The notes: a model not told the origin generated them from the sequence alone. A stretch of DNA of 64,000 nucleotides from Methylomonas rapida (GCF_024360925.2 NZ_CP113517.1:1364001-1428000); one strand, 5' to 3'; shown: positions 34,554 through 44,244, counted from the stretch's first letter. A program made the numbers and translations.

Positions 34554-35300
34554 ATGTCTTTTATGTTTACCGTCAGTCCGGACTTTACGCCCGACCACCT
34601 ATCCGGTTGGTATATCTTCAATACCTGGCTGCAAAAACACACCGGCGCGGCCATTCATTTGGAAATGTACAATGATTTTCATAGTCAGCGCGCGGCCATC
34701 GCGGCGGACAAGATCGACCTGATTTATGCCAACCCCTTCGATGCGGCGATGCTGGTCAGGGAAAAAGGCTTTTTGCCCTTGGTCAAGGCCGAAGGGGCGG
34801 CCGACGAGGCCCTGATCGCGGTGATTGCCCAAAGCCATGTCGATGACGTGGCCGATTTGAACCCTGGTACGCGGGTGGCGTTTACCGACGACCCCGATGT
34901 GCGCCTGATGGGCATGATCATGCTGGAGCCAGGCGATCTGGACGCCGGCAATATCGTAACCGTTCCGGCCGATAATTATGTCGTGGTCGCCAAGCATTTG
35001 TTGAAGGGCGAGGCCGACGTCGGCATTTTTCTGGCGGAAGCCTACGACGATTTATCCGCGATGATCAAAAAACAGCTCAAAGTGCTGGTCAGAAGCCAGA
35101 TCAGCGTGATACATCATGCCTTGATGATAGGGCCCAGGTTACAAGAGCGGCGCGATGAGATTCAGCAATTACTGGTCAATATGTCAGCCGACGAGAAAGG
35201 TCCCGGCGTATTGCAGAGCCTGGGTTTCAATTCCTGGCAAAAAGTCGATGACGAGGAAATGGAATTCATGATCGATTTGATGGATACCCTGAACACGTGA
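34554..35300 (+). CDS. PhnD-type solute-binding-fold protein without signal peptide
   Basis: 248 residues with the periplasmic-binding fold of the phosphate/phosphonate (PhnD) group: FTVSPDFTPDHLSGWYIFNTWL, DLIYANPFDAAMLV, GTRVAFTDDPDVRLMGMI and EADVGIFLAEAYDDL. Normal PhnD proteins carry a signal or lipoprotein leader and sit beside ABC transporter genes. Here the mature domain begins within a few residues of the ATG and there is no transporter nearby. It is probably a cytoplasmic ligand sensor of the cluster. The ligand is unknown. Confidence 0.82.
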   Translation: MSFMFTVSPDFTPDHLSGWYIFNTWLQKHTGAAIHLEMYNDFHSQRAAIAADKIDLIYANPFDAAMLVREKGFLPLVKAEGAADEALIAVIAQSHVDDVADLNPGTRVAFTDDPDVRLMGMIMLEPGDLDAGNIVTVPADNYVVVAKHLLKGEADVGIFLAEAYDDLSAMIKKQLKVLVRSQISVIHHALMIGPRLQERRDEIQQLLVNMSADEKGPGVLQSLGFNSWQKVDDEEMEFMIDLMDTLNT

Positions 35301-35307
35301 TCGGGAC

Positions 35308-35913
35308 ATGAGCTCAACCGCAGGTTTTAGCCGTACCACGATTGATCTGCTGCGCCACGGCGAGGCCGAGGGGGGGAATTGTTTTCGCGGTGCGACCGAT
35401 GATCCCTTGACTGATGAGGGCTGGCACCAGATGCTTCGGCAATGCGAAGGCGGGCAATGGCAGGCTGTCGTCAGTTCGCCGCTAGGCCGCTGCGCCTCGT
35501 TTGCATCGGCCTGGGCGGAAAAGCATCAGCTGAAAGTCACGCTCGATCCCGATTGGCGGGAAATCGATTTCGGCGAATGGGAAGGCTTGCAGGCAGCGCA
35601 AATCGACCCTGAAGCCTTACGGCGTTTTTATGCCGACCCAAACGCGTTCACCCCGCCCAAGGCGGAAAGTTACGCCAGTTTTGCGACACGCATTCGGCGG
35701 GCCTGGGAGACTCTGCTGACCCGTCATTCCGGGCAAAAGGTACTGGTCGTGACGCATGCCGGCGTGATAAGAGGCTTGTTTTCTCACCTGTTGGCCATCC
35801 CGGTCCGGCAAAGTTTTCAAATCGAACTGCCGCATGCGTGTCTGACGCGATTCAGTTGTTTTGAAGATGCCGCGGGGCGTTACGTGCAGTTTAATTTTCA
35901 TAAACCCGTTTAG
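35308..35913 (+). CDS. Histidine phosphatase family protein (CobC/phosphoglycerate mutase-like)
   Basis: 201 residues. The catalytic motif LLRHGEAEGG is at residues 14-23, followed by DPLTDEGW, SSPLGRCASFA, EIDFGEWEGLQ and the second His in VVTHAGVIRGL. This is the layout of alpha-ribazole phosphatase and related small phosphatases. No cobalamin genes are nearby, so a nucleotide or sugar phosphate linked to the signalling cluster is equally possible. It starts seven bases after the PhnD-like gene. Confidence 0.88.
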   Translation: MSSTAGFSRTTIDLLRHGEAEGGNCFRGATDDPLTDEGWHQMLRQCEGGQWQAVVSSPLGRCASFASAWAEKHQLKVTLDPDWREIDFGEWEGLQAAQIDPEALRRFYADPNAFTPPKAESYASFATRIRRAWETLLTRHSGQKVLVVTHAGVIRGLFSHLLAIPVRQSFQIELPHACLTRFSCFEDAAGRYVQFNFHKPV

Positions 35914-35952
35914 ATTTCCTTTCCGTTGACTTTTTCTTTACAAGGATAACGT

Positions 35953-38751
35953 TTGGCTTCGCGTTTTCCACCGATTCATTTGGGCGCACCGGGCGAAGAG
36001 ATCAGTAAAAAAGATCTGCTGGCGGTTGCCCAGCGCTTCAAACATTTCAATCATGGTCGCTTGCAGCGGGTCAGGGAGTTTTTGCAAGTCAGGCAACAAG
36101 ACTTTCTGCATGTATTGCCGCTGCTGTTTCATCAAAATCACCCGTTGTTGCCGGGGTTTGTTTCGCTGGAAACGCCGGCCGGCATTCCCGATTACATGCC
36201 TGGCAAACAGGCCGTCGAAGTGGCAAAGCAGTTTTCCAAAGGGTTTGTTTATAAGCGCAAGGCGCTGAGAAACTATCCGATACAGGGCATTTATTTGATG
36301 GGCAGTGTCGGCAGCATGGCCTTTTCCAAGGATAGCGACATCGATATTTGGTTATGCCATCAACCCACGTTGTCGGCCACGGACATGGAAGAGCTCAGGC
36401 AAAAGGCACTGCTGGTCGAACAATGGGCGGCTTCATTGAAGCTGGAAGTGCACTTTTTTCTGGTCGATAGCGAACAATTCCGGAAGGGCGAAAATACGCC
36501 GTTGTCCGCCGAGAGCAGTGGCGAAACCCAGCATTATTTGTTGCTGGAGGAGTTTTATCGCACCTCGGTCTATATCGCCGGACGGATTCCGGTATGGTGG
36601 CTGGTGCCGCCAGATCAGGAACATAACTACTCAAACTACGTGGCGCATTTGCTGGAAAACCGCTTCATTTCGGAAAGCGAAGTGCTCGATTTTGGCAGTT
36701 TGCAAGATATGCCGATGTCCGAATTCGTCAGCGCCACGCTTTGGCATATTTATAAGTCCTTGAGTTCGCCGCATAAAGCCTTGTTGAAGTTGTTTTTAAT
36801 GGAAAGCTACGCGGCCGAATTTCCAGAGCCGAAATGGCTATGTTCGACCATGAAGCAGGCGATCTATGCCGGTGATTTCACCGTCGATATGCTGGATCCT
36901 TATTTGCTGATTTACAACAAGGTCGATGAATATTTGTCCGGGCATGGTTCCAGGCAACGTCTGAACTTGGCGCGTGAGTGCCTGCAAATCAAGATCATGG
37001 GGACTTCTTCGGCGGCGCTGGACGCCAGAACCCGGTTCTTGCGCGATAGTTTCCTGGCGTCGATTGCCATGCGTTGGCATTGGCCCGAGGATTTGCTGGA
37101 AAATCTGGCGACGCCAAAATTTTGGGACATCAAAAAAGCCACGACCGAGCATGCGGTGATTCGGGAGCAGTTGCGGCAATGCTGGCGGGTGATTTTGAGG
37201 ATAACCGGCAACCCGCTCGAGCAGCCGGAGCGGAATGAGGATGTAAAGCTGCTGACGCGGAAGTTGAGCGCTTTTCTGGATTTACGGCCGGGCAAAGTGG
37301 AAGTCCTGACCACGCGCGCAATGGTGTTTGCAAGACCGGATGTCTGGTCCATTGCTGAAATCCCGCAAGAAAACGCGGCTAGCGTTTGGTGTTTGTTCAG
37401 TGGTCGAATGTCGAACATGCCGAGCAATGCCGAAGCGGCGATCAAGCAATGCGACAGTTTGTTTGAGTTATTGTGCTGGGCCGCGGTCAATGGCTTGTAT
37501 AGACGGGACGTCAATCTGCAATTGCTCTCTCAAAAACCGGCGCTGCCGGCCGTTGAGCTGAGACAATTGCTCGAGGAATTGCAGGGCTTTTTAGCGGGCT
37601 CTTTGCCGGGCAAGGAAACCGGGTTGGAGGTATATGCGCGGCCGAATCGGCTAGTGTCGTCGTTGCTGCTGGTGAACTGGGGCGAGCAGCTGGCCATCGA
37701 CGTCAATCCGGAACAATTCATGATGAGCGAACGAGCCGATCCCTTGAGCTACGGCGATGTCCGGCATTGTTTCGTACAAGGTATGCAGAAACTGTCGATT
37801 TCCAGTTGGGGTGATGTGACGATTCAACAATGCTCGGGGCTCGAGGGTGTTTTCGATACTCTGAGCGAGATTTTCAACCAAAGCAGCAGGCCGTTGTCCA
37901 ATGCCAGGTTGAAAGTTTTGTGTTATACCCGAGGCCGCGGGCGTAGCATCGCGTTGCGGCTGGCGGCAATTTTCAGCCGCTTGTTGGAATGTTTCCCGCC
38001 GCGCTCGGAGCCAAACGCCACGCGTTATTTACTGGCCGCCGGGACGGGCTACTGCTGTTTTCGGTACCAAAATAATGCCTTGAGTTATTTCTTGCTGGAA
38101 AACAGCACTCAACTGTTGCAGGAATTGTCCAGTCCGCAAAATCTGTTTTCTCAGGCGGTATTCGATGATTATGTGTTGGAGCAGACCTTTATTCCGTTTT
38201 TGTATCGCCAGAATCAGGCCGGCATGTTGCAGATTTTTTATCACGTCGGTAGCAAGCATGTAGCCGTCTACATCATCGACGAAAAAGGTTCCTTATTCGT
38301 GCGCCCGCATAGCGGGGCCAGCCCGCAACATCTCCTGGTCCATTACAGCGTTTTCATCAAAACCCTGCAGTTGCAGGCCAAGCTGGCCGATACAGTGGAG
38401 ATCAAATGTTATGAAATCCAGAAAAACTCGGCCGGCGTGGTCTCTTGTCATGAGACTCAGGTAAAGGAGGGGCATACCGTGCTGGATTTGCAGGTAAGGA
38501 TTGTGGCCGACCGTTCAGGCGGCCAGGCGATTTACTGTAATGAACGCAAATTCCCGGTTGGCAATATCGAATCTTATCAGGCCGTGAAAGATCATATCTT
38601 GAGCTTCAGGAAAAATCGGGCGGACTATCCCTTTCATATCACCGAAATTGACGTTGCCCTTGAGTTATTGGGTATCAAGCATTCTGATCAGGCGCAAAGC
38701 CTGCACTACCTCAATTACAAACAAAAAATCGAGGAAAAGTTAAATATTTAA
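35953..38751 (+). CDS. cyaA: Class I adenylate cyclase
   Basis: 932 residues from a TTG at 35953 preceded by AAGGAT. The N-terminal catalytic nucleotidyltransferase motif is plain: LMGSVGSMAFSKDSDIDIW, with G117/S118 and the D129-x-D131 metal pair. The long C-terminal regulatory region is helical, with conserved-looking HVAVYIIDEKGSLF near the end. Class I cyclases make cAMP from ATP in gammaproteobacteria; at 932 residues this one is somewhat longer than the E. coli enzyme. It follows the GTPase/roadblock/PAS/PhnD genes with short gaps, so cAMP output may be tuned by them. Confidence 0.93.
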   Translation: MASRFPPIHLGAPGEEISKKDLLAVAQRFKHFNHGRLQRVREFLQVRQQDFLHVLPLLFHQNHPLLPGFVSLETPAGIPDYMPGKQAVEVAKQFSKGFVYKRKALRNYPIQGIYLMGSVGSMAFSKDSDIDIWLCHQPTLSATDMEELRQKALLVEQWAASLKLEVHFFLVDSEQFRKGENTPLSAESSGETQHYLLLEEFYRTSVYIAGRIPVWWLVPPDQEHNYSNYVAHLLENRFISESEVLDFGSLQDMPMSEFVSATLWHIYKSLSSPHKALLKLFLMESYAAEFPEPKWLCSTMKQAIYAGDFTVDMLDPYLLIYNKVDEYLSGHGSRQRLNLARECLQIKIMGTSSAALDARTRFLRDSFLASIAMRWHWPEDLLENLATPKFWDIKKATTEHAVIREQLRQCWRVILRITGNPLEQPERNEDVKLLTRKLSAFLDLRPGKVEVLTTRAMVFARPDVWSIAEIPQENAASVWCLFSGRMSNMPSNAEAAIKQCDSLFELLCWAAVNGLYRRDVNLQLLSQKPALPAVELRQLLEELQGFLAGSLPGKETGLEVYARPNRLVSSLLLVNWGEQLAIDVNPEQFMMSERADPLSYGDVRHCFVQGMQKLSISSWGDVTIQQCSGLEGVFDTLSEIFNQSSRPLSNARLKVLCYTRGRGRSIALRLAAIFSRLLECFPPRSEPNATRYLLAAGTGYCCFRYQNNALSYFLLENSTQLLQELSSPQNLFSQAVFDDYVLEQTFIPFLYRQNQAGMLQIFYHVGSKHVAVYIIDEKGSLFVRPHSGASPQHLLVHYSVFIKTLQLQAKLADTVEIKCYEIQKNSAGVVSCHETQVKEGHTVLDLQVRIVADRSGGQAIYCNERKFPVGNIESYQAVKDHILSFRKNRADYPFHITEIDVALELLGIKHSDQAQSLHYLNYKQKIEEKLNI

Positions 38752-38809
38752 ACTTTGTTGGCGCAGGCCGATAACCCGTTCGTGCCATAACCAAATCGAG
38801 GGTTTCATC

Positions 38810-39850
38810 ATGATTATCGATAGCGCCAAAATCACTATGCATGGCCAGCATCGGCAGCAACAGCAAACCAAGCGCACAGAATCCTTGCAGGTCTGGCGCA
38901 ACCCGCCGCAAAATCCCGCCGAGAATCGTCCGCCGCGCATGGCCAGCGATCAAGTCAAATTGAGCGATGTGGCCAAGGCAGCCGGCACACAGGAACAAGA
39001 ACTGGATCTGGAGCAAAAGGTCGGCCCCAAGGATGCCTTGGCAATCCAGATCATTCGGCGCCTGGTCAAGGAAATGACCGGAAAAGAATTGAAATTGTTC
39101 GAGCCGGAGGAATTGCAAGGCGAATACGCCGAAATCAGCTATCAGGCGCCGCAGCAACCGCCTGCCCGGCAACAGAATAGCGGTTTTGGCTTGGTATACG
39201 AACGTTCGGTTTCCTATCAAGAAAGCGAATCGACCACGTTCAATGCCGCAGGCACGGTTACCACCAGGGATGGCAAGACCATAGACTTTTCCGTGTCGCT
39301 GGCCATGAGTCGAAGCTTTTATACCGAATTCAGCGAGGCCATCCGAATCGGAGATGCGGCAAAAATCGATCCCCTGGTGATCAATTTCGATGGCGATGCC
39401 GCCGAATTGGGCGATACCTTGTTTCAGTTCGACATCGATGCCGACGGTGCTTTGGACCAGATCGCCGCGTTCAAATCCAATAGCGGCATGCTGGCGCTGG
39501 ATAAAAATCAAGACGGCAAAATCAACGACGGTTCGGAGTTGTTCGGGCCGAAAACCGGCAATGGTTTTCAAGAGTTGGCTGCCTATGACGAGGATGGCAA
39601 TCAGTTTATCGACGAAGCGGATGCCATTTATCAGCAATTGCGTATCTGGCAGCGCCATGAAGATGGCACCGAGCAGTTAGTCGCGCTGGGTGATAAAAAC
39701 ATTGGCGCTATTTATCTGGGGCATGTCAGCACGCCGTTTCAACTGAAGGGAGAGGAAAACCGCTCTCTGGGCGAAGTGGCCAGTAGCGGGGTTTATCTGT
39801 CCGAAGACGGTAAGGTCGGTACCGTGCAGCAGATAAATTTTACCGCCTGA
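38810..39850 (+). CDS. EF-hand calcium-binding protein of unknown function
   Basis: 346 residues. The first 130 residues are Gln-, Pro- and charge-rich. A central domain (SMSRSFYTEF region, about 165-195) is followed by three D-x-D-x-D/G calcium loops: FDIDADGALDQ, LDKNQDGKINDGSELFG and YDEDGNQFIDEAD. No signal peptide is apparent. Similar Gln-rich EF-hand proteins occur in gammaproteobacteria with no assigned role. It lies 58 bases after the cyclase gene and before a PilZ gene. Confidence 0.75.
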   Translation: MIIDSAKITMHGQHRQQQQTKRTESLQVWRNPPQNPAENRPPRMASDQVKLSDVAKAAGTQEQELDLEQKVGPKDALAIQIIRRLVKEMTGKELKLFEPEELQGEYAEISYQAPQQPPARQQNSGFGLVYERSVSYQESESTTFNAAGTVTTRDGKTIDFSVSLAMSRSFYTEFSEAIRIGDAAKIDPLVINFDGDAAELGDTLFQFDIDADGALDQIAAFKSNSGMLALDKNQDGKINDGSELFGPKTGNGFQELAAYDEDGNQFIDEADAIYQQLRIWQRHEDGTEQLVALGDKNIGAIYLGHVSTPFQLKGEENRSLGEVASSGVYLSEDGKVGTVQQINFTA

Positions 39851-39883
39851 GGGTTTCTGCCTATACTGCCGATAAATTTGTCT

Positions 39884-40297
39884 ATGGAGCGCAAGGTGGA
39901 AGAGGATAAACGCAATCACAGGCGGTTTAACCCCGAAGGTTTGACCGCGCACATCATTATCGACCCGCCGCCACCCGATGAGGAAATCGTCATCGATGGG
40001 CAAGTGGTCGACATGAGTTACAGTGGCATCAAGATCAAGCTGAAACAGCCACTCACGCATGATGTCGAACAAGCCGAGCTGAGAATTTCGATCGTTTTGC
40101 CCGAATCGCAAGTGCCGGTTTCGATCCATGGCATGATCAAGCATGTGCAGGATAGGCATGAATGCGGCTTGCAGTATGCGGAGAAACATACCGAAGACGA
40201 CATCGACGATTTGATGTTCGAATGCGTCAAATATGCGCCGAATCCCGAGGAAGATTATCAGCCCGTCATTGCGGATGAAGCGCTCGTTTCTGAATAA
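39884..40297 (+). CDS. PilZ domain protein
   Basis: 137 residues from the ATG at 39884; a TTG six bases upstream is in the same frame. The c-di-GMP-binding pattern is present: basic RRFNPEG near the N-terminus (RxxxR type) and VDMSYSGIKIKL (D/NxSxxG). PilZ domains read c-di-GMP and affect motility, pili or polysaccharide export. This adds a second cyclic nucleotide to the cluster that holds the cAMP synthase. The 3' end overlaps a small YbdD-like gene. Confidence 0.9.
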   Translation: MERKVEEDKRNHRRFNPEGLTAHIIIDPPPPDEEIVIDGQVVDMSYSGIKIKLKQPLTHDVEQAELRISIVLPESQVPVSIHGMIKHVQDRHECGLQYAEKHTEDDIDDLMFECVKYAPNPEEDYQPVIADEALVSE

Positions 40298-40463
40298 ATT
40301 AGGCAGCGTTTGGCGCGGTTTGAATGGTGATGCCGCTTATCAGCGTTATTTGGTGCATTGGCGCGCTCATCATGCGGAACAGCAAGCCGAACCACTCAGC
40401 CGCAAGGCTTTTTTCGCAGCCGAAACCCGACGCAAATGGAACGGCGTCAAGCGCTGCTGCTAA
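40275..40463 (+). CDS. YbdD/YjiX family small protein
   Basis: 62 residues from the ATG at 40275, overlapping the PilZ gene. The pattern W-RGLNGDAAYQRYLVHW, then PLSRKAFFAAETRRKW and a terminal RCC is that of the YbdD/YjiX (DUF466) family. These small proteins usually sit beside the pyruvate/carbon starvation transporter CstA, which is not present in this window. A short GC-rich repeat-like stretch without a gene follows to 40628. Confidence 0.85.
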   Translation: MKRSFLNKLGSVWRGLNGDAAYQRYLVHWRAHHAEQQAEPLSRKAFFAAETRRKWNGVKRCC

Positions 40464-40628
40464 GGATTCCGTCAAAAATAACGGTTGCATTTTGCGCCCT
40501 CGCCCTTTGGAGGGTGTCGTAAAAGTCAAAACAGATCCCTCTCCCGCGAGGAGGGGGCTTTTGCGACGACCTCATCCGGGAGTGGGATGGAATAGGATTT
40601 AAACAGGTAAGTTATTTTTGATCATATC

Positions 40629-42167
40629 CTAATCGCTTTGCAGCATGTGTTCAGCCATTTGATTGCCGGCTTCGATCAAGGGATGTATCACAAAGCTGGC
40701 GCCCAGTCGTAACAATTCTTCTTGCTCGTCTTGGTAATAGCAAATCGTGCCGATTTGTCCGCGAAAGCCGCGATTCCTGAGTTGGGTGATCGCAGCGCAG
40801 CGCAGGTCGAAATCCGGCAAGGTCAAAATAATGCCTTTGATCCGGTCCAGCGGTACGCTACTCCACATCTCCGTGTCTTCCGAATCGCCGTAAACCACCC
40901 GCCGATTTTGCGCCAGATGCGCTTCGACCACGGTCGGGTCGGCATCGAAACCGACCACGCGCTTGTCGCGGGCGTGCAGGGCCGCATATGCGGACACGCC
41001 GGTGCGGCCCATGCCGACGACCAGCCATTCCGCCACGCCCAGCGTGTCAGGGATGCGGTCCAGATGCAATTGGCGTTTTTTGCGTTCGAAACGCACCAAT
41101 ACCGGTTCCAGCCAGGCAAACAGGATGTGCGAATAGCGATTCAACGGCGCGGCGATGGCCAGCGAGCCGGCTACCGCCAAGCCGATGATGGCTTGCCATT
41201 CGTTTGCCAGCAAGCCGGAGTTGACCACCGCTTCGGTCGTGATCAGGGCGAACTCGCTATATGTCGTCAGCGCCAGCGATGAAACGAAGGCGGTGCGGGC
41301 CCGCAAGCCGGCCATGATGAACAGGAAAAAAAACAAGCCGCCCTGCAGCGGCAGCCAGGCCAGCAGGGCCAGTGCGGATATCGCTTGATCCTGATTGGGC
41401 AAACCATTGAGGCCGATTTGTAGAAAAAATGCCACCAGGAACAGTTCCTTCAGGCCCCATAACTTATGCGCGATATCCTCGGTTTTATCGTGGCCGCCCA
41501 GCATGATGCCGGTCAGTAGCGCGCCGATGTCGGCGGAAATGCCCAGGTAGTCGGCAAACACGCCACCGGCCAAGGCCATCGTCACTCCGAGCAACAGGCG
41601 CAGCTCTTCGCTACGACTGGCTTCCAGCAGCCGATAGGCGATGGGGCGCAGAAATGGAATCACCAACAGCTCCAATGCCCATGGAGTGGGTTGGCTGTCC
41701 TCGGCATAAGCCAACAGCGCGATCGCGATCAAATCCTGCAGAATCAGGATGCTCAATACGTCCCGGCCATGGAAGGAGGACAGTTCGCCGTTGTCTTCCA
41801 GTACCTTGATGGCCAGCACGGTGCTGGAGAAGCCGAGGCTCACGCCCAGGACCAAGCCGCCGGTGATTTGCTGGCCCAGCCAGAAAAACATCAAGGTGGA
41901 AACGACCGTGACGATGATCAAATGCCAGCCGCCCACGCTCAATACTTCGCCGCGGATCAACGAGCTCGGTTTGATTTTGAGGCCGACCGTGAACAACAAC
42001 AGTTCGATGCCGATGTCGGCGATGTGCGGCAAAGCGGTCAAGGGCCCAAAGCCGGAGGCATGTAGCGCATAGCCGGCGACCAGATAGCCTACCAGCGGTG
42101 GGAACATTAAACTTGAGGCAATCAAGCCCATCAAATAGGCGCTGCCGATCCAGACTAATTCAACCAT
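40629..42167 (-). CDS. Kef-type cation:proton antiporter with TrkA-N domain
   Basis: 512 residues. About twelve membrane helices of the CPA2 antiporter family (LLLFTVGLKIKPSSLIRGE, GFSSTVLAIKVLEDNGELSSFHGRDVLSILILQD) are followed by a Rossmann-type RCK domain (WLVVGMGRTGVSAYAAL, VVGFDADPTVVEAHL). This is the design of KefB/KefC-like K+/H+ exchangers gated by a nucleotide-binding domain. It stands alone on the minus strand, 38 bases upstream of the aguB stop codon. Confidence 0.9.
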   Translation of the reverse strand: MVELVWIGSAYLMGLIASSLMFPPLVGYLVAGYALHASGFGPLTALPHIADIGIELLLFTVGLKIKPSSLIRGEVLSVGGWHLIIVTVVSTLMFFWLGQQITGGLVLGVSLGFSSTVLAIKVLEDNGELSSFHGRDVLSILILQDLIAIALLAYAEDSQPTPWALELLVIPFLRPIAYRLLEASRSEELRLLLGVTMALAGGVFADYLGISADIGALLTGIMLGGHDKTEDIAHKLWGLKELFLVAFFLQIGLNGLPNQDQAISALALLAWLPLQGGLFFFLFIMAGLRARTAFVSSLALTTYSEFALITTEAVVNSGLLANEWQAIIGLAVAGSLAIAAPLNRYSHILFAWLEPVLVRFERKKRQLHLDRIPDTLGVAEWLVVGMGRTGVSAYAALHARDKRVVGFDADPTVVEAHLAQNRRVVYGDSEDTEMWSSVPLDRIKGIILTLPDFDLRCAAITQLRNRGFRGQIGTICYYQDEQEELLRLGASFVIHPLIEAGNQMAEHMLQSD

Positions 42168-42205
42168 GACAGTGATTATCCATGTTTTTTATTACAGTTC
42201 AGACA

Positions 42206-43090
42206 TCAATCGATATAGCGTTTGACCAGATGGCCATATTCATCGATGCGGCGGTCGCGCAAAAACGGCCAGATGCGCCTGACGTCTTCGCTTCGTTTGG
42301 GGTCCAGCGTGGCGAACAGCAGGCTGTCTTGCTGGTCGTCGGCATGGCTCAAGAACTCGCCTTGCGGGCCGGTGATAAAACTATTGCCCCAGAATTGAAT
42401 GCCGGGAGCATTGTCCGGCGCGGCCTCGAAGCCGATGCGGTTGCAGGCAATCAACGGCAGGCCATTGGCGACCGCATGGCCGCGCTGCACGGTGATCCAG
42501 GCCTCCAGCTGGCGCAGTTTTTCGTCCTGTTCATCGTCCGGGTTCCAGCCGATCGCGGTCGGGTAGATCAATAGGTCGGCGCCGGCCAATGCCATCAGTC
42601 GGGCGGCTTCGGGGTACCATTGGTCCCAGCAGATCAGCACGCCGAGCTTGCCGATCGAGGTTTGGATGGGCCTGAAGCCCAGGTCGCCCGGCGTGAAATA
42701 AAATTTCTCGTAAAAGCCCGGATCGTCCGGAATATGCATCTTGCGGAAGGTGCCGGCAATGCAGCCGTCCTTGTCGAATACCACGGCGGTGTTGTGATAC
42801 AGCCCTGGCGCGCGTTTTTCGAAAATGGTCGAGACGATGACGACCTTGTTGGCTTTGGCGGCCTGGCTCAGGGTTTCGCAGGTCGGGCCCGGAATGGATT
42901 GTGCCAGGTCAAAGCAGTTAGTGTCTTCGCTTTGACAGAAATAATGATCCAGATGCAACTCGGGCAGCACCACCAAATCGGCATGTTGTTTTGCGGCTTG
43001 CTCGATTTGGGCGATGGAATAGGCCAGATTGGTTGCCCGGCCGCGGTTACAGGGTTGCTGGACTGCACAGGCGATGATAGGTTTTTTCAT
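42206..43090 (-). CDS. aguB: N-carbamoylputrescine amidase
   Basis: 294 residues with the nitrilase-superfamily triad: Glu in VVLPELHLDHYF, Lys in FRKMHIPDD and Cys in VLICWDQWYPEAARL. The sequence DQWYPEAARLMAL and the partner gene next door identify AguB, which hydrolyses N-carbamoylputrescine to putrescine, CO2 and ammonia. Same strand and operon as agmatine deiminase, 59 bases apart. Confidence 0.92.
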   Translation of the reverse strand: MKKPIIACAVQQPCNRGRATNLAYSIAQIEQAAKQHADLVVLPELHLDHYFCQSEDTNCFDLAQSIPGPTCETLSQAAKANKVVIVSTIFEKRAPGLYHNTAVVFDKDGCIAGTFRKMHIPDDPGFYEKFYFTPGDLGFRPIQTSIGKLGVLICWDQWYPEAARLMALAGADLLIYPTAIGWNPDDEQDEKLRQLEAWITVQRGHAVANGLPLIACNRIGFEAAPDNAPGIQFWGNSFITGPQGEFLSHADDQQDSLLFATLDPKRSEDVRRIWPFLRDRRIDEYGHLVKRYID

Positions 43091-43149
43091 AGGCGTTCAG
43101 GTGTTCAGAGTCATGTAGGTACGCAATGCGTACCCTACCAACGAAAATA

Positions 43150-44181
43150 TTAAAGGTTGAGCGTTACGAATGCCGGTACTTGCATGCTGGCGCAATGCAG
43201 GCTGCCGTATTGATGCACCAAGGGCCGGCACGGTGTTGGAATGATCTGACGATCAGGAAAACACGCCGTCAAGCGTTCGATAGCCACTTTATCCATTGGA
43301 TCGTCATAGACCGGCACCATGACCGCCTCGTTGATGATCAGGAAATTTGCATAATTGGCCGGCAGGCGTTGGCCATTTTCATCCATGATAGGCTTAGGCA
43401 TTGGCAAGGCTACCAGTTTGTAAGGTTCGCCAGCCGCGGTTCTTAAAGACTTCAGTTGTGCTTCCATGTTCTTCAGGCTTTGATAATGCGCATCTTCTCT
43501 GTCGTCGCAGCTGGTGTAGGCAATCGTGTTGGCGTCGCAGAAGCGGGCCAGTGTGTCGATATGCGCATCGGTGTCGTCGCCCGCAAGATTGCTTTGCTCG
43601 ACCCATAAAATGCGTTTTGCGCCCAGATAGCGTGTTAACTGGCCGGTTATGGCCTGTTCCGATAAGCCAGGATTGCGATTGGGATTGAACAGGCAGTTCT
43701 TCGTGGTCATGACGGTGCCTTGGCCGTCGGATTCCACGCTGCCGCCTTCCAGCACCAGATCCACCGTCGCCGTTGGATGGCCCTTGAAGATCGGATGGGC
43801 GAACAGCGCCAGGTTCAGCGCGTTGTCGGCATCATGCGGATATTTGTTGCCCCAACCGTTGAAGCGGAAGTTGACCAGTTGCAGCTTGGCCTTGGGATGC
43901 TGCCATTCCAGGCTCAGAAACACCGTGTCGCGTACCCAGATGTCGTTGTAATTGGCCTGAACGAAGTGGATGCGCTCGCCATGATTCAACAAGGATTGAA
44001 TATGCGCCTGATGTTCGCCGTTTTTGCAGACGATGATCAAGGGTTGAAAACGGCTGATCGTGGTGGCGATAAAATGATAGCTGTCTTCGACCGCGGACAG
44101 ATTGGTAAAGTCGCCGCTAGAATGCGGCCAGGCGATGACGACGGCGGATTGCGGTTCCCATTCGGCTGGAAAACGGATCAT
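43150..44181 (-). CDS. aguA: Agmatine deiminase
   Basis: 343 residues. Family features: FPAEWEPQSAVVIAWPH at the start, VRDTVFLSLEW, LVLEGGSVESDG, GDDTDAHIDTLARF with the catalytic His, and the active-site Cys near the end in YGSLHCASMQVP. It converts agmatine to N-carbamoylputrescine, the substrate of the adjacent AguB, so together they make putrescine from arginine-derived agmatine. Confidence 0.93.
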   Translation of the reverse strand: MIRFPAEWEPQSAVVIAWPHSSGDFTNLSAVEDSYHFIATTISRFQPLIIVCKNGEHQAHIQSLLNHGERIHFVQANYNDIWVRDTVFLSLEWQHPKAKLQLVNFRFNGWGNKYPHDADNALNLALFAHPIFKGHPTATVDLVLEGGSVESDGQGTVMTTKNCLFNPNRNPGLSEQAITGQLTRYLGAKRILWVEQSNLAGDDTDAHIDTLARFCDANTIAYTSCDDREDAHYQSLKNMEAQLKSLRTAAGEPYKLVALPMPKPIMDENGQRLPANYANFLIINEAVMVPVYDDPMDKVAIERLTACFPDRQIIPTPCRPLVHQYGSLHCASMQVPAFVTLNL

Positions 44182-44244
44182 GGAATACTCCCTGAAAGAT
44201 ATGAAACGGATGCGCTATTGTATCAACGCTGGTTAGCTAATGTT

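Noticed and set aside
40722..41282. Plus-strand frame of 186 codons
   Set aside because: Opposite the Kef-type antiporter gene; composition typical of a shadow frame.
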